Shown: positions 16,775-27,416, counted from the first letter of the stretch. The stretch is 64,000 bases of DNA from an uncultured Erythrobacter sp. (GCA_947501005.1 CANMTU010000001.1:124001-188000); one strand, 5' to 3'. Program-made: numbers and translations. Notes: generated by a model from the letters alone, not told the origin.

Positions 16775-17181
16775 CGTGTAACCTGCGTTCCCGCACGCTT
16801 TTCCGCCAGCATCCGCACGCCGGCAGCCTTCGCATTTTCGACGCAGGGCTGTGCCCCGGCGACGATGGCCTGCAACTGGCGGCTGCGATCAGCCGCGGGC
16901 AGATCGGACGCGGCGATCGCGTCGAGTTCTTCGGCTTCCGGCGCGAGACAGCGCAGCATGGCGCCGCAACGGACCATGTCGACATCCTTGTCGCCGGAGG
17001 ACGCCTCTATGCGGCAGGTCAGCTTGCCGTCCTTCTTGTAGACGCCGCCCTCGAACCGTTTCATCGTCCGCTCGATCTGCACGATCTGCTCCGCGACCGG
17101 CTCGGTCGGGGGGCCTTGCGGGGTCGGCAGGTCGGGCACGGCGCCCTGCATCAGCATGGCGAGAACAAGCGCGGTCATCAT
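16771..17181 (-). CDS. Hypothetical exported protein inside the suf operon
   Basis: A 136-residue protein with a short hydrophobic N-terminus (MMTALVLAMLMQGAVPDL), likely an export signal, then a proline-rich stretch and a domain with four cysteines (in KLTCRIE, MVRCGAMLRC and AQPCVE), which could form two disulfides in the periplasm. I do not recognise the family. It sits between sufC and sufD and overlaps both by four bases, so it is part of the operon although an exported protein has no obvious role in cytoplasmic Fe-S assembly. Confidence 0.75.
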   Translation of the reverse strand: MMTALVLAMLMQGAVPDLPTPQGPPTEPVAEQIVQIERTMKRFEGGVYKKDGKLTCRIEASSGDKDVDMVRCGAMLRCLAPEAEELDAIAASDLPAADRSRQLQAIVAGAQPCVENAKAAGVRMLAEKRAGTQVTR

Positions 17182-17927
17182 GCGGCCTCCATCACGGCGT
17201 CGTAGCCGTCTTCCTCGAGGCGCCGGGCAAGATCGGGGCCGCCCGTGCGCACGATCCGGCCCTGCGACAGGATCGAGACCTTGTCGGGCCTCACCACGTC
17301 GAGCAGGCGCTGGTAGTGGGTGATCAGCAGCACCGCTTTGTCGGGCTTACGCATGATCGAATTGATGCCTTCGCCGACCACCCGCAGCGCATCGATGTCG
17401 AGCCCGCTATCGGTTTCGTCGAGCACCGCGAACGAGGGGTCGAGAATGCCCATCTGGACCATCTCGGCACGCTTCTTCTCGCCGCCGGAAAAGCCGACAT
17501 TCACATTGCGCTTGAGCATGTCCATGTCGAGCTTGAGCAGCCCGGCTTTTTCCTTCGCGAGCTTGAGGAATTCGCCGCCGGTCAGCGGATCCTCACCGCG
17601 CGCCTTGCGCTGGGCGTTCAATGCCTCGCGCAGGAACTGGACGTTGGAGACGCCGGGTATCTCGACCGGGTACTGGAAGCCGAGGAACAGGCCGTTAGCC
17701 GCACGCTCATGCGGTTCGAGCGCGAGCATGTCCTGCCCGTTGAACGTCACCGAACCTTGCGTCACCTCGTATCCCGGCCGCCCGCCCAGCACATAGGCCA
17801 GCGTCGACTTGCCCGCCCCGTTCGGCCCCATGATGGCATGGATTTCGCCGGCGGGGATTTCGAGGTCGAGGCCCTTGAGGATTTCGGTGCCGTCGATTTC
17901 GGCATGGAGGTCTTCAATCTTGAGCAT
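17178..17927 (-). CDS. sufC: Fe-S assembly ATPase SufC
   Basis: The cytoplasmic ATPase of the SufBCD complex, 249 residues. It has a Walker A GPNGAGKS with K40, the signature SGGEKKR typical of SufC rather than of transporters, and a Walker B/D-loop reading DETDSGLDIDAL. No membrane partner is nearby, as expected. It starts one base before the stop of the DUF559 gene ends and overlaps the following hypothetical gene. Confidence 0.97.
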   Translation of the reverse strand: MLKIEDLHAEIDGTEILKGLDLEIPAGEIHAIMGPNGAGKSTLAYVLGGRPGYEVTQGSVTFNGQDMLALEPHERAANGLFLGFQYPVEIPGVSNVQFLREALNAQRKARGEDPLTGGEFLKLAKEKAGLLKLDMDMLKRNVNVGFSGGEKKRAEMVQMGILDPSFAVLDETDSGLDIDALRVVGEGINSIMRKPDKAVLLITHYQRLLDVVRPDKVSILSQGRIVRTGGPDLARRLEEDGYDAVMEAA

Positions 17928-18473
17928 TCATCTGTTCCGGTTGTTGCGGGGCGGGCCATTGCCGTCGCGATCGTAGCGCGGCCTGCTCTGGCGCGGATTG
18001 TTGGCGAGGTGCTGGCGGCGGGCCTCGGCCTTGTCGGCGATGCGCAGGCGCATGCCGGCGGTGATGCGGGCGAGGACGGCGTCCATGTCTTCGAGGATGT
18101 CCTTCGCGGCGATACGCATGACGCGGATGCCGACGCTTTCGAGGCTCTTGTCGCGGCGTTTCGCGAGGGCATCGTCCTGCCCTTCCTCGTCGATCCGGAT
18201 CGCCATGCCGAGATTGTGGCAGTTGAAATCGATGATCGCGCTGCCGACCACGGCGTAGCGGGTGAACTTGTAGCGCCCGAGGTCGGCCTTCGCGAACCGC
18301 TCGGCCAGCGCCTTGTTCGCCTCGGACGCATGCCGCCGCATCTCGCGGGCCTGCTCGTGCAGCACGTCGAGCCGCTTGTCGCTGATTTCCCAGCCGCGTC
18401 CCTTTTTCTTGAGGGCGGGCGCGGCGTCGGTCTCGGACGGATCGCGGAGCTGGAGGGTCTTGCGGTCAGTCAT
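17928..18473 (-). CDS. DUF559 (Vsr-like) domain protein inside the suf operon
   Basis: A 181-residue protein whose middle (about residues 45-135) has the DUF559 endonuclease-like fold signature: KFTRYAVVGSAIIDFNCHNL, then the acidic IRIDEEGQDD and ESVGIRVMRI. The C-terminal tail is basic and rich in Arg and Asn. DUF559 proteins are related to very-short-patch-repair nucleases, but the cytosolic function is untested. It stands directly between the gene at 18466-18876 and sufC with no space, and I recall DUF559 genes in suf operons of other sphingomonads, which suggests a conserved but unexplained link. Confidence 0.85.
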   Translation of the reverse strand: MTDRKTLQLRDPSETDAAPALKKKGRGWEISDKRLDVLHEQAREMRRHASEANKALAERFAKADLGRYKFTRYAVVGSAIIDFNCHNLGMAIRIDEEGQDDALAKRRDKSLESVGIRVMRIAAKDILEDMDAVLARITAGMRLRIADKAEARRQHLANNPRQSRPRYDRDGNGPPRNNRNR

Positions 18474-18872
18474 AAACTTGCGGAACCTTGAGCGAACATC
18501 TTTCTTCTGCCGATTTTTCGACCATTTCCTCGGAGGGTGCTGGGGAGCCGTCGGGTCTCATGCGGGCAAGGAATACCTGCCAGTTTGCCAAGCATGCAGA
18601 GCGGGCGTCGGCGCATTCAGCATTAGCCGCGTCCTGCGTCGGGTAGCCGAAGCTGTTGGTCGTATTTTCCCCATACCTGCGATCGTCGGCGCCTTGTATA
18701 CAACGGCGCACGAGGGAAGCGGAGTAAAAGGCTGCTTGGCCAGAATAGTAACATTCCAACGGAAGCGCTGCATGTTCGCACCGTGCAACCACAGCGCTTC
18801 GGTAACCGACAGTGTGGTCCGGAAAGGAAACTGGCTGTGCGGCCGCCGCCGAAATTAGGAGCAGTTGCGCGA

Positions 18873-18876
<4 letters not shown>
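18466..18876 (-). CDS. Hypothetical cysteine-rich exported protein inside the suf operon
   Basis: A 136-residue protein with a short signal-like N-terminus ([18 protein letters not shown]) and eight cysteines in the remainder, enough for several disulfides, including [28 protein letters not shown] and ERCSLK. The family is not recognised. The start is read as GTG at 18876 because it overlaps the sufB stop (GTGA) and is followed at once by the hydrophobic segment; the frame is open upstream but there it is antisense of sufB codons in another frame. It overlaps the DUF559 gene by eight bases. Confidence 0.7.
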
Positions 18877-20365
<1,489 letters not shown>

Positions 20366-20369
<4 letters not shown>

Positions 20370-20776
20370 GCGATCTCTTTCTCTCTCGCGAGGGCGGCGA
20401 GCGATATGCCGGCCAGCGCCCCGCGCACTGCTTGATTGACTTGCGGCCAGTGCGGGCGGACCCGGCACTCGGCATCGGCCGGACATTCGCCGCCCTCGAC
20501 GCAGGTGGTGAGCGCGATCGGCCCTTCCACCGCCTCGATGATCTCGACCAGCGTGATCGCCGCCGCCGGGCGCGCCAGTTGCAGTCCGCCGCCCGCCCCG
20601 CGTACCGAGCGCAGCAGGCCCGCGCCCGTCAGCCGGCTGACCAGCTTCTGCACGGTGGGCACCGGCAGCCGCGTTTCCTGCGCCAGCTCGCCCGCGCTGA
20701 TCCGGCCCCCGCCGCAATGGCGGGCCGCCTGGCACATCATGACGACGGCATAATCGGCAAGGTTGGAGAGGCGCAT
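20366..20776 (-). CDS. Rrf2/IscR-family Fe-S-sensing regulator of the suf operon
   Basis: A 136-residue winged-helix repressor. The N-terminal helix-turn-helix (about 1-60) is followed by the three cysteines C92, C98 and C104 in [14 protein letters not shown], the same spacing and numbering as the cluster ligands of Escherichia coli IscR. It probably binds a Fe-S cluster and tunes suf expression to cluster supply. It is the first gene of the operon and overlaps sufB. An inverted repeat just upstream of its start is a candidate autoregulatory site. Confidence 0.92.
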
Positions 20777-20781
20777 ATCTA

Positions 20782-20804
20782 AATCAGACCAATACGTTCC
20801 GATT
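20782..20804. promoter_or_regulatory. Candidate operator of the suf operon
   Basis: AATCAGA (20782-20788) and TCCGATT (20798-20804) form an inverted repeat with one mismatch and a 9-base spacer, 6 bases upstream of the regulator start codon. The arm-to-arm distance spans about one and a half helical turns, usable by a dimeric Rrf2 protein. It does not match the Escherichia coli IscR consensus closely, so the assignment is inference. Confidence 0.45.
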
Positions 20805-20928
20805 ACGAGATATGGGCTGCGCTACCGATTTTCAAACGAATCCGGCTTGTTGCGAGTCGTTAGCGTTTGCCGGCCTTAGCCGCGCCGATCGGTCGACAGG
20901 CGGGGCGGGTTCGGCCATAGGCGCAGGC

Positions 20929-21957
20929 GTGCTCTACGCTTTCGCCCGGCCCGCCCTGTTTCTGCTCGACCCGGAGCGCGCGCACCGGGCGATGATAGCG
21001 GGCCTCAAACGCAAGCCCATCCGGCGGGCGCCCGACAATGCCCGCCTGGAGACGACGATTGCCGGCCTGCATTTCCCCAATCCGCTGGGCCTCGCGGCGG
21101 GGTTCGACAAGGATGCCGAGGTGCCCGATGCGCTGCTCGGCTTCGGTTTCGGCCATGTCGAGGTCGGCTCGATCACCCCGCGTCCGCAAGTGGGCAATCC
21201 CAGGCCCCGCCTGTTCCGCCTCGCGCAGGATGGTTCGGTGATCAACCGCATGGGCTTCAACAATGGCGGCGCGCGCGCGGCGGTGGAGCGGTTGACCCTG
21301 CGCCGGCAGCGCGGCGGGATCGTCGGCGTGAACATCGGCGCCAACAAGGACAGCGTGGACCGGGTGGCCGATTATGCGGCGATGGCGCGGATCGTCGCCC
21401 CGCTGGCGAGCTATATCGCCGTGAACATCTCCAGCCCGAACACGCCGGGCCTCCGCGCCCTGCAGGATGCGAGCGTGCTGGCCGATCTGCTCGACGCGGT
21501 GCTCGACGCGCGGGGAGCGCAGGGACCGCCGGTGTTCCTCAAGGTCGCGCCCGATCTGCAACCGGCTGATATCGACGCGATCACTCGGATTGCTGCCGAC
21601 AAGGCGCTGGGCGCGCTGATCGTGTCCAACACCACCATCGCCCGGCCGGATCTGCGCTCGCGCGACCGGGGGGAGGCGGGCGGACTGTCCGGCGCGGCCC
21701 TGAAACCGCTCGCGCTCGAACGGCTGCGCGATTTCCGCAAGGCGACCGGAGGCGCCATTCCGCTGGTCGGCGTCGGCGGCGTCGCCAGCGCCGAGGATGC
21801 GTGGGAGCGGATCCGGGCGGGGGCCAGCCTCGTGCAATTGTACAGCGCGATGGTCTATGGCGGGCCGGGCCTGCCGCGCACCATCCTGCGCGGATTGGAC
21901 CGGTTGATGCGGCGCGACGGATTTTCATCGATTGCGGAGGCGGTCGGAAGCGAATAG
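20929..21957 (+). CDS. pyrD: Dihydroorotate dehydrogenase (quinone), class 2
   Basis: Oxidises dihydroorotate to orotate in pyrimidine synthesis, passing electrons to quinone at the membrane. The class 2 features are the N-terminal amphipathic segment (VLYAFARPALFLLDPERAHR), the PLGLAAGFDKDAE block, VNISSPNTPGLR with the catalytic serine, and the FMN phosphate-binding IPLVGVGGVASAEDA. I place the start at the GTG at 20929, which gives 342 residues; the ATG-like frame further upstream to 20812 adds residues unlike the family. The suf regulator is divergent. Confidence 0.93.
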   Translation: MLYAFARPALFLLDPERAHRAMIAGLKRKPIRRAPDNARLETTIAGLHFPNPLGLAAGFDKDAEVPDALLGFGFGHVEVGSITPRPQVGNPRPRLFRLAQDGSVINRMGFNNGGARAAVERLTLRRQRGGIVGVNIGANKDSVDRVADYAAMARIVAPLASYIAVNISSPNTPGLRALQDASVLADLLDAVLDARGAQGPPVFLKVAPDLQPADIDAITRIAADKALGALIVSNTTIARPDLRSRDRGEAGGLSGAALKPLALERLRDFRKATGGAIPLVGVGGVASAEDAWERIRAGASLVQLYSAMVYGGPGLPRTILRGLDRLMRRDGFSSIAEAVGSE

Positions 21958-21968
21958 CCCTTGAAGCC

Positions 21969-23681
21969 ATGTTACGCCGTTTCACCGCATCGCTCGCCGC
22001 GCTGGCTCTTGCCGGCTGCGTCACCGTCAACACCGAAGAACCCGCCTGCGAGCCGGGATCGGCCACCGGGGGCGCGGTCAGCGCCGCCGATCCGCGCGCG
22101 CAGGACGCGGGCGAGGCGATGCTGCGCCAGGGCGGCAGCGCGACGGATGCGGCGATCGCCGTGATGCTGGCGCTGACCGTGGTCGAACCGCAAAGCTCCG
22201 GCATCGGCGGCGGCGGCCTGTTCGTGCGCGGCGCGGCGGACGGTTCGGTCGCAACCTTCGACGGGCGCGAAACCGCGCCGTCGGGCGCGACGCCCGAATG
22301 GTTCCTGGCAGAGGACGGCTCGCTGCCCGATTTCCGCGCCTCGGTCGCCAGCGGGCTCAGCGTCGGGGTGCCGGGCAATATCGCGCTGGCCGCCAAGGCG
22401 CACGAGGCTCATGGCACATTGCCGTGGAAGACCCTGTTCGAGCCTGCCATCGCGCTCGCCCGCGACGGGTTCGCGGTCAATCCGCGGTTTCGCGAAAGCC
22501 TGTCCTCGATGCGCGCGTTTCTCATGCGCTCGCCGGAGGCCCGCGCGCTCTATTTCGGCGCCGACGGTGCGCCGTTGCCCGTCGGCACGGTGATCCGCAA
22601 TCCCGCGCTCGCCGCCACGTTGCAACGCCTGGCAGAGGAGGGGCCGTCCGCCTTCTACACCGGTGCCGTGCCGCAGGCCATCGCCGCGACCGTCAAGGCC
22701 GACATGACGAAGCCCGGCGCGATGACGGCGGCCGACATTGCCGGCTACGAAGCGAAGATGCGCGAACCCGTCTGCCTCGATTATCGCGCGCACCGGGTCT
22801 GCTCGATGGGTCCGCCGACCTCGGGCGGGGTGGCGGTTCTGCAGATGCTCGCCATGCTGGAGCGGTTCGATCTGCGCGCGCTGGGTCTGCGCAATCCGGT
22901 GACCTGGCACCTGTTCACCGAGGCGCAGCGCCTCGCCTATGCCGACCGCGAACTGTACCTCGCCGATGCCGATTTCGTGCGCGTGCCGGTGCAGGGCCTG
23001 CTCGATCCCGCCTATCTCGCGCGGCGCAGCGCTCTGATTGCGCCCGGCGCCGCCATCACCCAGGTCGTCGCCGGGGTTCCCGACGGCGCGAGCCAGGCGC
23101 TGGGCGATGGCGACGAGCCGGAAGAACGCGGCACCTCGCATATCGCCGCGGTCGACGGGGATGGCAGCATGGTCAGCTATACCAGCACCATCGAAAGCGC
23201 CTTCGGTTCGGGGCTGACCACCAATGGCTTCTTCCTCAACAACGAGCTGACCGATTTCAGCCGTTCGCCGGTCGTCGACGGCAAGCCGGTCGCCAACCGG
23301 GTGGAAGCGGGCAAGCGGCCGCGCAGCTCGATGGCGCCCACGATCGTCTATGCGCCGGACGGTTCGCCGCTGCTCAGCGTCGGTGCTGCGGGCGGCAGCA
23401 CCATTCCGGTGCAGACCGCGCGGGCGATCATCGGGGTCATCGATTTCGGCCTGTCCGCGCACGATGCGCTTGGCCTGCCGTTCATCATGGCGTCGGGTGA
23501 TAGCCTGCTGCTGGAGGAAGGCACCTGGCTCGCCGCGTCGGCGGATGCATTCCGCGCGCTCGGCCATGCGGACATCGCGATCCGCGCGGCACCGCTCAAG
23601 GGCGGCGCGGTCCTGCGGACACCGCAGGGCTGGGAAAGCGCGCGCGATCCCCGGCTGGAGGGCAAGCTCGATCTTCCCTGA
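21969..23681 (+). CDS. Gamma-glutamyltransferase, lipoprotein form
   Basis: A periplasmic N-terminal-nucleophile hydrolase that cleaves or transfers the gamma-glutamyl group of glutathione. The 570-residue precursor has a lipobox signal (MLRRFTASLAALALAGC), the early block GGSATDAAIAVMLAL, and the autoprocessing site in ERGTSHIAAVDGDG, where T389 becomes the new N-terminal catalytic residue after self-cleavage. The C-terminal SSMAPTIVY and the glycine pair in GAAGGSTIP fit the family. It begins 11 bases after pyrD, so it may be read through from it. Confidence 0.92.
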   Translation: MLRRFTASLAALALAGCVTVNTEEPACEPGSATGGAVSAADPRAQDAGEAMLRQGGSATDAAIAVMLALTVVEPQSSGIGGGGLFVRGAADGSVATFDGRETAPSGATPEWFLAEDGSLPDFRASVASGLSVGVPGNIALAAKAHEAHGTLPWKTLFEPAIALARDGFAVNPRFRESLSSMRAFLMRSPEARALYFGADGAPLPVGTVIRNPALAATLQRLAEEGPSAFYTGAVPQAIAATVKADMTKPGAMTAADIAGYEAKMREPVCLDYRAHRVCSMGPPTSGGVAVLQMLAMLERFDLRALGLRNPVTWHLFTEAQRLAYADRELYLADADFVRVPVQGLLDPAYLARRSALIAPGAAITQVVAGVPDGASQALGDGDEPEERGTSHIAAVDGDGSMVSYTSTIESAFGSGLTTNGFFLNNELTDFSRSPVVDGKPVANRVEAGKRPRSSMAPTIVYAPDGSPLLSVGAAGGSTIPVQTARAIIGVIDFGLSAHDALGLPFIMASGDSLLLEEGTWLAASADAFRALGHADIAIRAAPLKGGAVLRTPQGWESARDPRLEGKLDLP

Positions 23682-23745
23682 CGGGTGGCGCCTTGCCGTG
23701 GGGGCGGCCGGCGCTTAAGCGACGGAATAACAAAAGAGGGTTGGG

Positions 23746-25563
23746 GTGAGGAGCGTGCCAGTGCTGTCGGACATCGATTCGGCCAACAATCTCGTCGAAT
23801 TGTTTCTCAAGCGGGCGGATGAGCGGCGCGACCGCCCGTTCCTGGGCGCGAAACGAGCGGGTGTCTGGCAGACCATCACCTGGGGCGAGGCGGCGGACCA
23901 GGTGTGCCTGCTGGCGCAAGGCCTGCACGGCCTCGGCCTGCGGCACGGCGACCGGGTCTGCCTCGTCAGTGAGAACCGGCCCGAATGGTGCATCGCCGAC
24001 CTTGCCATCATGGCGGCAGGTTGCATCACGGTCCCGGCCTACACCACCAATACCGAGCGTGATCACGTTCACATCCTCGACAATTCGGGCGCCCGCGCGG
24101 TCATCGTCTCGACCGACAGGCTGGCCCAGCCGCTGATCCCGGCGATCTTCCGCACCGGCGTTGCCGAACACATCATCCCGATCGACGAGGTGCGCGGCTA
24201 TCAGGGGGGCAATCTCGCCTGCCACGCCTGGTCGCAACTGGTCAGCGGCGATGCGGCGGCGGCGCGCCGCGCGGTCGATGCGCGGATCGCGACCATTGGG
24301 CGAAGCGACACCGCCTGCCTCATCTATACCAGCGGCACGGGCGGGGCACCGCGCGGGGTCAAGCAGCATCACGGCGCGATCCTGTGCAACGCGGCCGGGG
24401 CGGCGGACGTCTTGCTCGACGATTTCGGGCTAAGCGAGGACGAACGCTTCCTGTCCTTTCTGCCGCTGAGCCATGCCTACGAGCATACCGGCGGGCAGTA
24501 CCTCCCCATCGCGGTGGGGGCGCAGATCTACTATTCCGAAGGGCTGGAGAAGCTGGCCAGTAATATCGAGGAAGTGCGGCCGACCCTCATGGTCGTCGTC
24601 CCGCGCCTGTTCGAGGTGCTGCGCACCCGCATCATCAAGCAGATCGAAAAGCAGGGCGGCCTCGCCCAGCGGCTGATGGACCTGGCTCTGGACGTGAGCG
24701 AGCGCAAGGCGGCAGGCAAGCGGCGCTTCGGTGACGGGCTGCTCGACCGGATGCTGGACCGGCTGCTGCGCCCCAAGATCCGCAACCGGTTCGGCGGACG
24801 TATCAAGGCGATGGTCTCGGGCGGGGCGCCGCTCAACCCCGAGGTCGGGATATTCTTCGATGCGATGGGGCTGACCCTGCTGCAGGGCTACGGCCAGACC
24901 GAGGCCGGCCCGGTCATCAGCTGCAATCGCCCGCGCGCCGGGATCGCGATGGATTCGGTTGGTCCGCCCCTGCGCGGGGTGGAGGTGAAGATTGCCGAGG
25001 ACGGCGAGATACTCTGCCGCGGCGAGCTGGTGATGCATGGCTATTGGCAGAACGATGCCGAAACCCGGCGCGCGATCGCCGATGGCTGGCTGCACACCGG
25101 CGATATCGGCCATTTCGACGACAAGGGCCGGATTATCATCACCGACCGCAAGAAGGACATGATCGTCAACGACAAGGGCGATAATGTCGCGCCGCAGAAG
25201 GTCGAGGGCATGCTGACCCTCCAACCCGAGATCGGCCAGGCCATGGTCGTGGGCGACAAGCGGCCCTATATCGTCGGCCTGATCGTGCCTGACGCCGAAT
25301 GGACGCTGGAATGGTGCCGCGCGCAGGACAAGACCTTCGACTGCAAGCAATTGCAGCAGCTTCCCGCGTACAAGAACGCGGTGCGCGCCGCGGTCGACCG
25401 GGTGAACAAGGAATTGTCGGTCGTCGAGAAGGTCCGCCAGTTCGCTTTTGCCGACGAACCCTTCGGGATCGAGAACGAGGAAATGACCCCGAGCATGAAA
25501 ATCCGCCGCCACAAGATCAGGGATCGCTATGGCGACCGGCTCGACGGGCTGTACCGCAGCTAG
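23746..25563 (+). CDS. Long-chain acyl-CoA synthetase (AMP-forming)
   Basis: Activates fatty acids to acyl-CoA by way of an acyl-adenylate, at or near the membrane. The 605-residue protein has the AMP-binding P-loop YTSGTGGAPRGVKQ, the A5-type motif GYGQTEAGP and the A8 hinge DIGHFDDKGRIIITDRKKDM. The GTG at 23746 is the first start; GTG at 23755 is also possible, with GAGG just before it. It is followed by about 200 bases of AT-rich DNA that mark the edge of the accessory region. Confidence 0.9.
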   Translation: MRSVPVLSDIDSANNLVELFLKRADERRDRPFLGAKRAGVWQTITWGEAADQVCLLAQGLHGLGLRHGDRVCLVSENRPEWCIADLAIMAAGCITVPAYTTNTERDHVHILDNSGARAVIVSTDRLAQPLIPAIFRTGVAEHIIPIDEVRGYQGGNLACHAWSQLVSGDAAAARRAVDARIATIGRSDTACLIYTSGTGGAPRGVKQHHGAILCNAAGAADVLLDDFGLSEDERFLSFLPLSHAYEHTGGQYLPIAVGAQIYYSEGLEKLASNIEEVRPTLMVVVPRLFEVLRTRIIKQIEKQGGLAQRLMDLALDVSERKAAGKRRFGDGLLDRMLDRLLRPKIRNRFGGRIKAMVSGGAPLNPEVGIFFDAMGLTLLQGYGQTEAGPVISCNRPRAGIAMDSVGPPLRGVEVKIAEDGEILCRGELVMHGYWQNDAETRRAIADGWLHTGDIGHFDDKGRIIITDRKKDMIVNDKGDNVAPQKVEGMLTLQPEIGQAMVVGDKRPYIVGLIVPDAEWTLEWCRAQDKTFDCKQLQQLPAYKNAVRAAVDRVNKELSVVEKVRQFAFADEPFGIENEEMTPSMKIRRHKIRDRYGDRLDGLYRS

Positions 25564-25763
25564 GCAAGGCTGCTGACGGGGAAGGTTACCGGCGGCGGAA
25601 CCGGAAGTACCACACCTTAGTGGTCATACTATCATAATACATTGATATATAATAATTAAGTGGCATTTTTTGATGCCTATTTTCTCGGCTAGCAATCACC
25701 GGGTAATCACCATGTCAAATTTGGCAAGCACGCGCCCCCATGAACGGATTTCTGCGATTGCGA
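25564..25763. other. AT-rich boundary segment between chromosome-like and accessory DNA
   Basis: No gene is seen. The stretch around 25620-25690 is strongly AT-rich (ATATATAATAATTAAG) in contrast to the GC-rich neighbours. It also holds the 13-mer ATGTCAAATTTGG (25712-25724), which recurs at 35581-35593 just beyond the parB terminator. Composition change and gene content together place the edge of the accessory region here; no attachment site was recognised. Confidence 0.5.
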
Positions 25764-27014
25764 TCATAATGCAGGCGCTGCCAACCGGAAGCAGGTGGCG
25801 AAACGCTTGCGATCAGCCGCGCTTATCCCTGCTTCTGTGAATAGGTGTTCCCACCGTGTCGCTACGATTCTGCTCATGTCTTCGGCGATTGCTTTCGCGT
25901 CATCAGGGCCGAGGTCGAAGACTGCGGCACCAGCGAGAGCATTCTCGATCGTTGCATTGCGGCCTTCCGGCCCCACACCGAGGACGAGCCGTCGCTCCAG
26001 CCCCAGCTGCGGTTTCGGCACTACATCGTAAAGCGGAGATAGCCGCCAACCCTCACCATCGAACAGGAAGCCATGGTTACGTAGGTGATCATCATCATTC
26101 GTGACGAGGATATTGAGCAGCATACGACGAAATAGCTCGTGTAGATCCTGGCGTACTTCGGTTCCGAATTGCCGGATCGCTCCTGCGAGATCCGCATAGC
26201 TGAAGCTGCTGACCTCGCTCTCATGCGCCCCGAGCATTGTGAGCCCCGATGCAAAGGGCCTACGTTCCAGCCAGTTGCCGTGAGGAATCCGATCGAACCG
26301 CTCGATCAGATAGATGTCGCGATCAAGGACACAGCGGAAGTCGAGTGGCGGCACATCGAGACCACATTCGCTGGCAAGCCGCATCGTCGCCAGTTCGACT
26401 CTGCATTCGGGAAAGCTGTCCCCGCGCTTCTGGAATTTCGCGATCCAGGGTTGCTCGCCGATCTTTGTAGCTGCCTTCGGTCGGGCACCGCCCAGAGATG
26501 ATCCGGCTGCCAGCAAGGCTCTCAAGTTCTCGTCGAGTTCGTCGACATGCTGCGCGCGTTCGGCGGCTTCCGCTAGCTCTGCGAGCGTGAACTCTTCGCC
26601 CGGAGCAGGGCCACCCCCCCATGGCGTAATTCTCTCCGGCCGGGCGGGTGTTGGCCCGAAGGCGAGCGCGCCTACACGATGTTCGCCCGAGGCCAAAATG
26701 AGATCGATTTCGCTCGGCAACCGATCGCCCATCGCCTTGTACATCAGGTATTGGCCCCAGCCGTCAGGAGCAGCATCTCGAATGCCACCGAACACGGCAA
26801 AGCCTTCTTCCGTCCTGAACGTTCGAGAAGTTCCAGCTTCGTGCAACGGTAGAGCTACAGGATCGACCGGAATACGGTCAGCGCGTTCAAGATAACGCCG
26901 CCCGTAGGCGAAGGTAGCAAACTGGTTGCGCGGTTCGTCGGTCATCGTGAGAAGGCCTGCCGGAACAGGTCCTTCCTCAAGATGCACGAAAACATAGGTG
27001 CGGATGGTCGTCAC
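25764..27014 (-). CDS. hipA: HipA-family serine/threonine kinase toxin
   Basis: The toxin of a type II toxin-antitoxin pair. Known HipA kinases phosphorylate a translation factor (glutamyl-tRNA synthetase in Escherichia coli) and cause growth arrest. The 416-residue protein has the HipA N-terminal region, the ATP-loop-like segment GSSLGGARPKA (residues 171-181), IAKFQKRGD with the ATP-binding lysine, and the catalytic TNDDDHLRNHGFL (305-317). All look intact, so the kinase is probably active. It follows the antitoxin gene by six bases. Confidence 0.92.
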   Translation of the reverse strand: MTTIRTYVFVHLEEGPVPAGLLTMTDEPRNQFATFAYGRRYLERADRIPVDPVALPLHEAGTSRTFRTEEGFAVFGGIRDAAPDGWGQYLMYKAMGDRLPSEIDLILASGEHRVGALAFGPTPARPERITPWGGGPAPGEEFTLAELAEAAERAQHVDELDENLRALLAAGSSLGGARPKAATKIGEQPWIAKFQKRGDSFPECRVELATMRLASECGLDVPPLDFRCVLDRDIYLIERFDRIPHGNWLERRPFASGLTMLGAHESEVSSFSYADLAGAIRQFGTEVRQDLHELFRRMLLNILVTNDDDHLRNHGFLFDGEGWRLSPLYDVVPKPQLGLERRLVLGVGPEGRNATIENALAGAAVFDLGPDDAKAIAEDMSRIVATRWEHLFTEAGISAADRKRFATCFRLAAPAL

Positions 27015-27020
27015 GGCTTG

Positions 27021-27362
27021 CTAGAAATCCAGATCATCGTCGCTGCCAGCATGGGTCTTTTGGGGCAGGCGGGACAAATCTTCGCTGATTCCGGCCCGAT
27101 CACTGTCTGGGGTTACCAACTCAGCAAGGCGCTGTGTCATCCCAAGGACATGAAGGGCGCTCGCCAGAACCGCGAGGCCCACGGTAGGATCCCCCGCTTC
27201 GAGACGTTGCAGCGTTTGAACCGAGACGATCATCCGCTCGGCCATCAAACGCTGAGGGAGTTTTCTCCGGCGGCGAGCAAGGGCGATATCCTTGCCTAGC
27301 CGTGTAATCGCACGTTGGCTCTGGGGCGGTAGTCCGCTAGCAGCTCGAGACGAACGGGGCAT
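27021..27362 (-). CDS. hipB: HipB-like helix-turn-helix antitoxin
   Basis: A 113-residue Xre-type DNA-binding protein. A helix-turn-helix spans about residues 18-70 (including ALARRRRKLPQRLMAERMIVS and QTLQRLEAGDPTV), followed by a tail rich in acidic residues. It is expected to bind and neutralise the kinase encoded next to it and to repress the operon. Two mirror-image 12-base sites lie just upstream of its start codon. Confidence 0.88.
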   Translation of the reverse strand: MPRSSRAASGLPPQSQRAITRLGKDIALARRRRKLPQRLMAERMIVSVQTLQRLEAGDPTVGLAVLASALHVLGMTQRLAELVTPDSDRAGISEDLSRLPQKTHAGSDDDLDF

Positions 27363-27372
27363 GACCCGATAT

Positions 27373-27416
27373 ATGACATATCATGCGAAATTCCGCAAAT
27401 AGAAATGATATGTCAT
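27373..27416. promoter_or_regulatory. Paired operators upstream of hipBA
   Basis: ATGACATATCAT (27373-27384) and ATGATATGTCAT (27405-27416) are exact reverse complements separated by 20 bases. Each is itself nearly palindromic (ATGA...TCAT ends). The centre-to-centre distance of 32 bases is about three helical turns, which would put two HipB dimers on the same DNA face. They begin 11 bases upstream of the hipB start, so they very likely serve autorepression. Confidence 0.75.

Noticed and set aside
25564..25763. tRNA or integrase at the left element boundary
   Set aside because: No cloverleaf or T-loop sequence and no recombinase frame could be found here or at 62933-63348.
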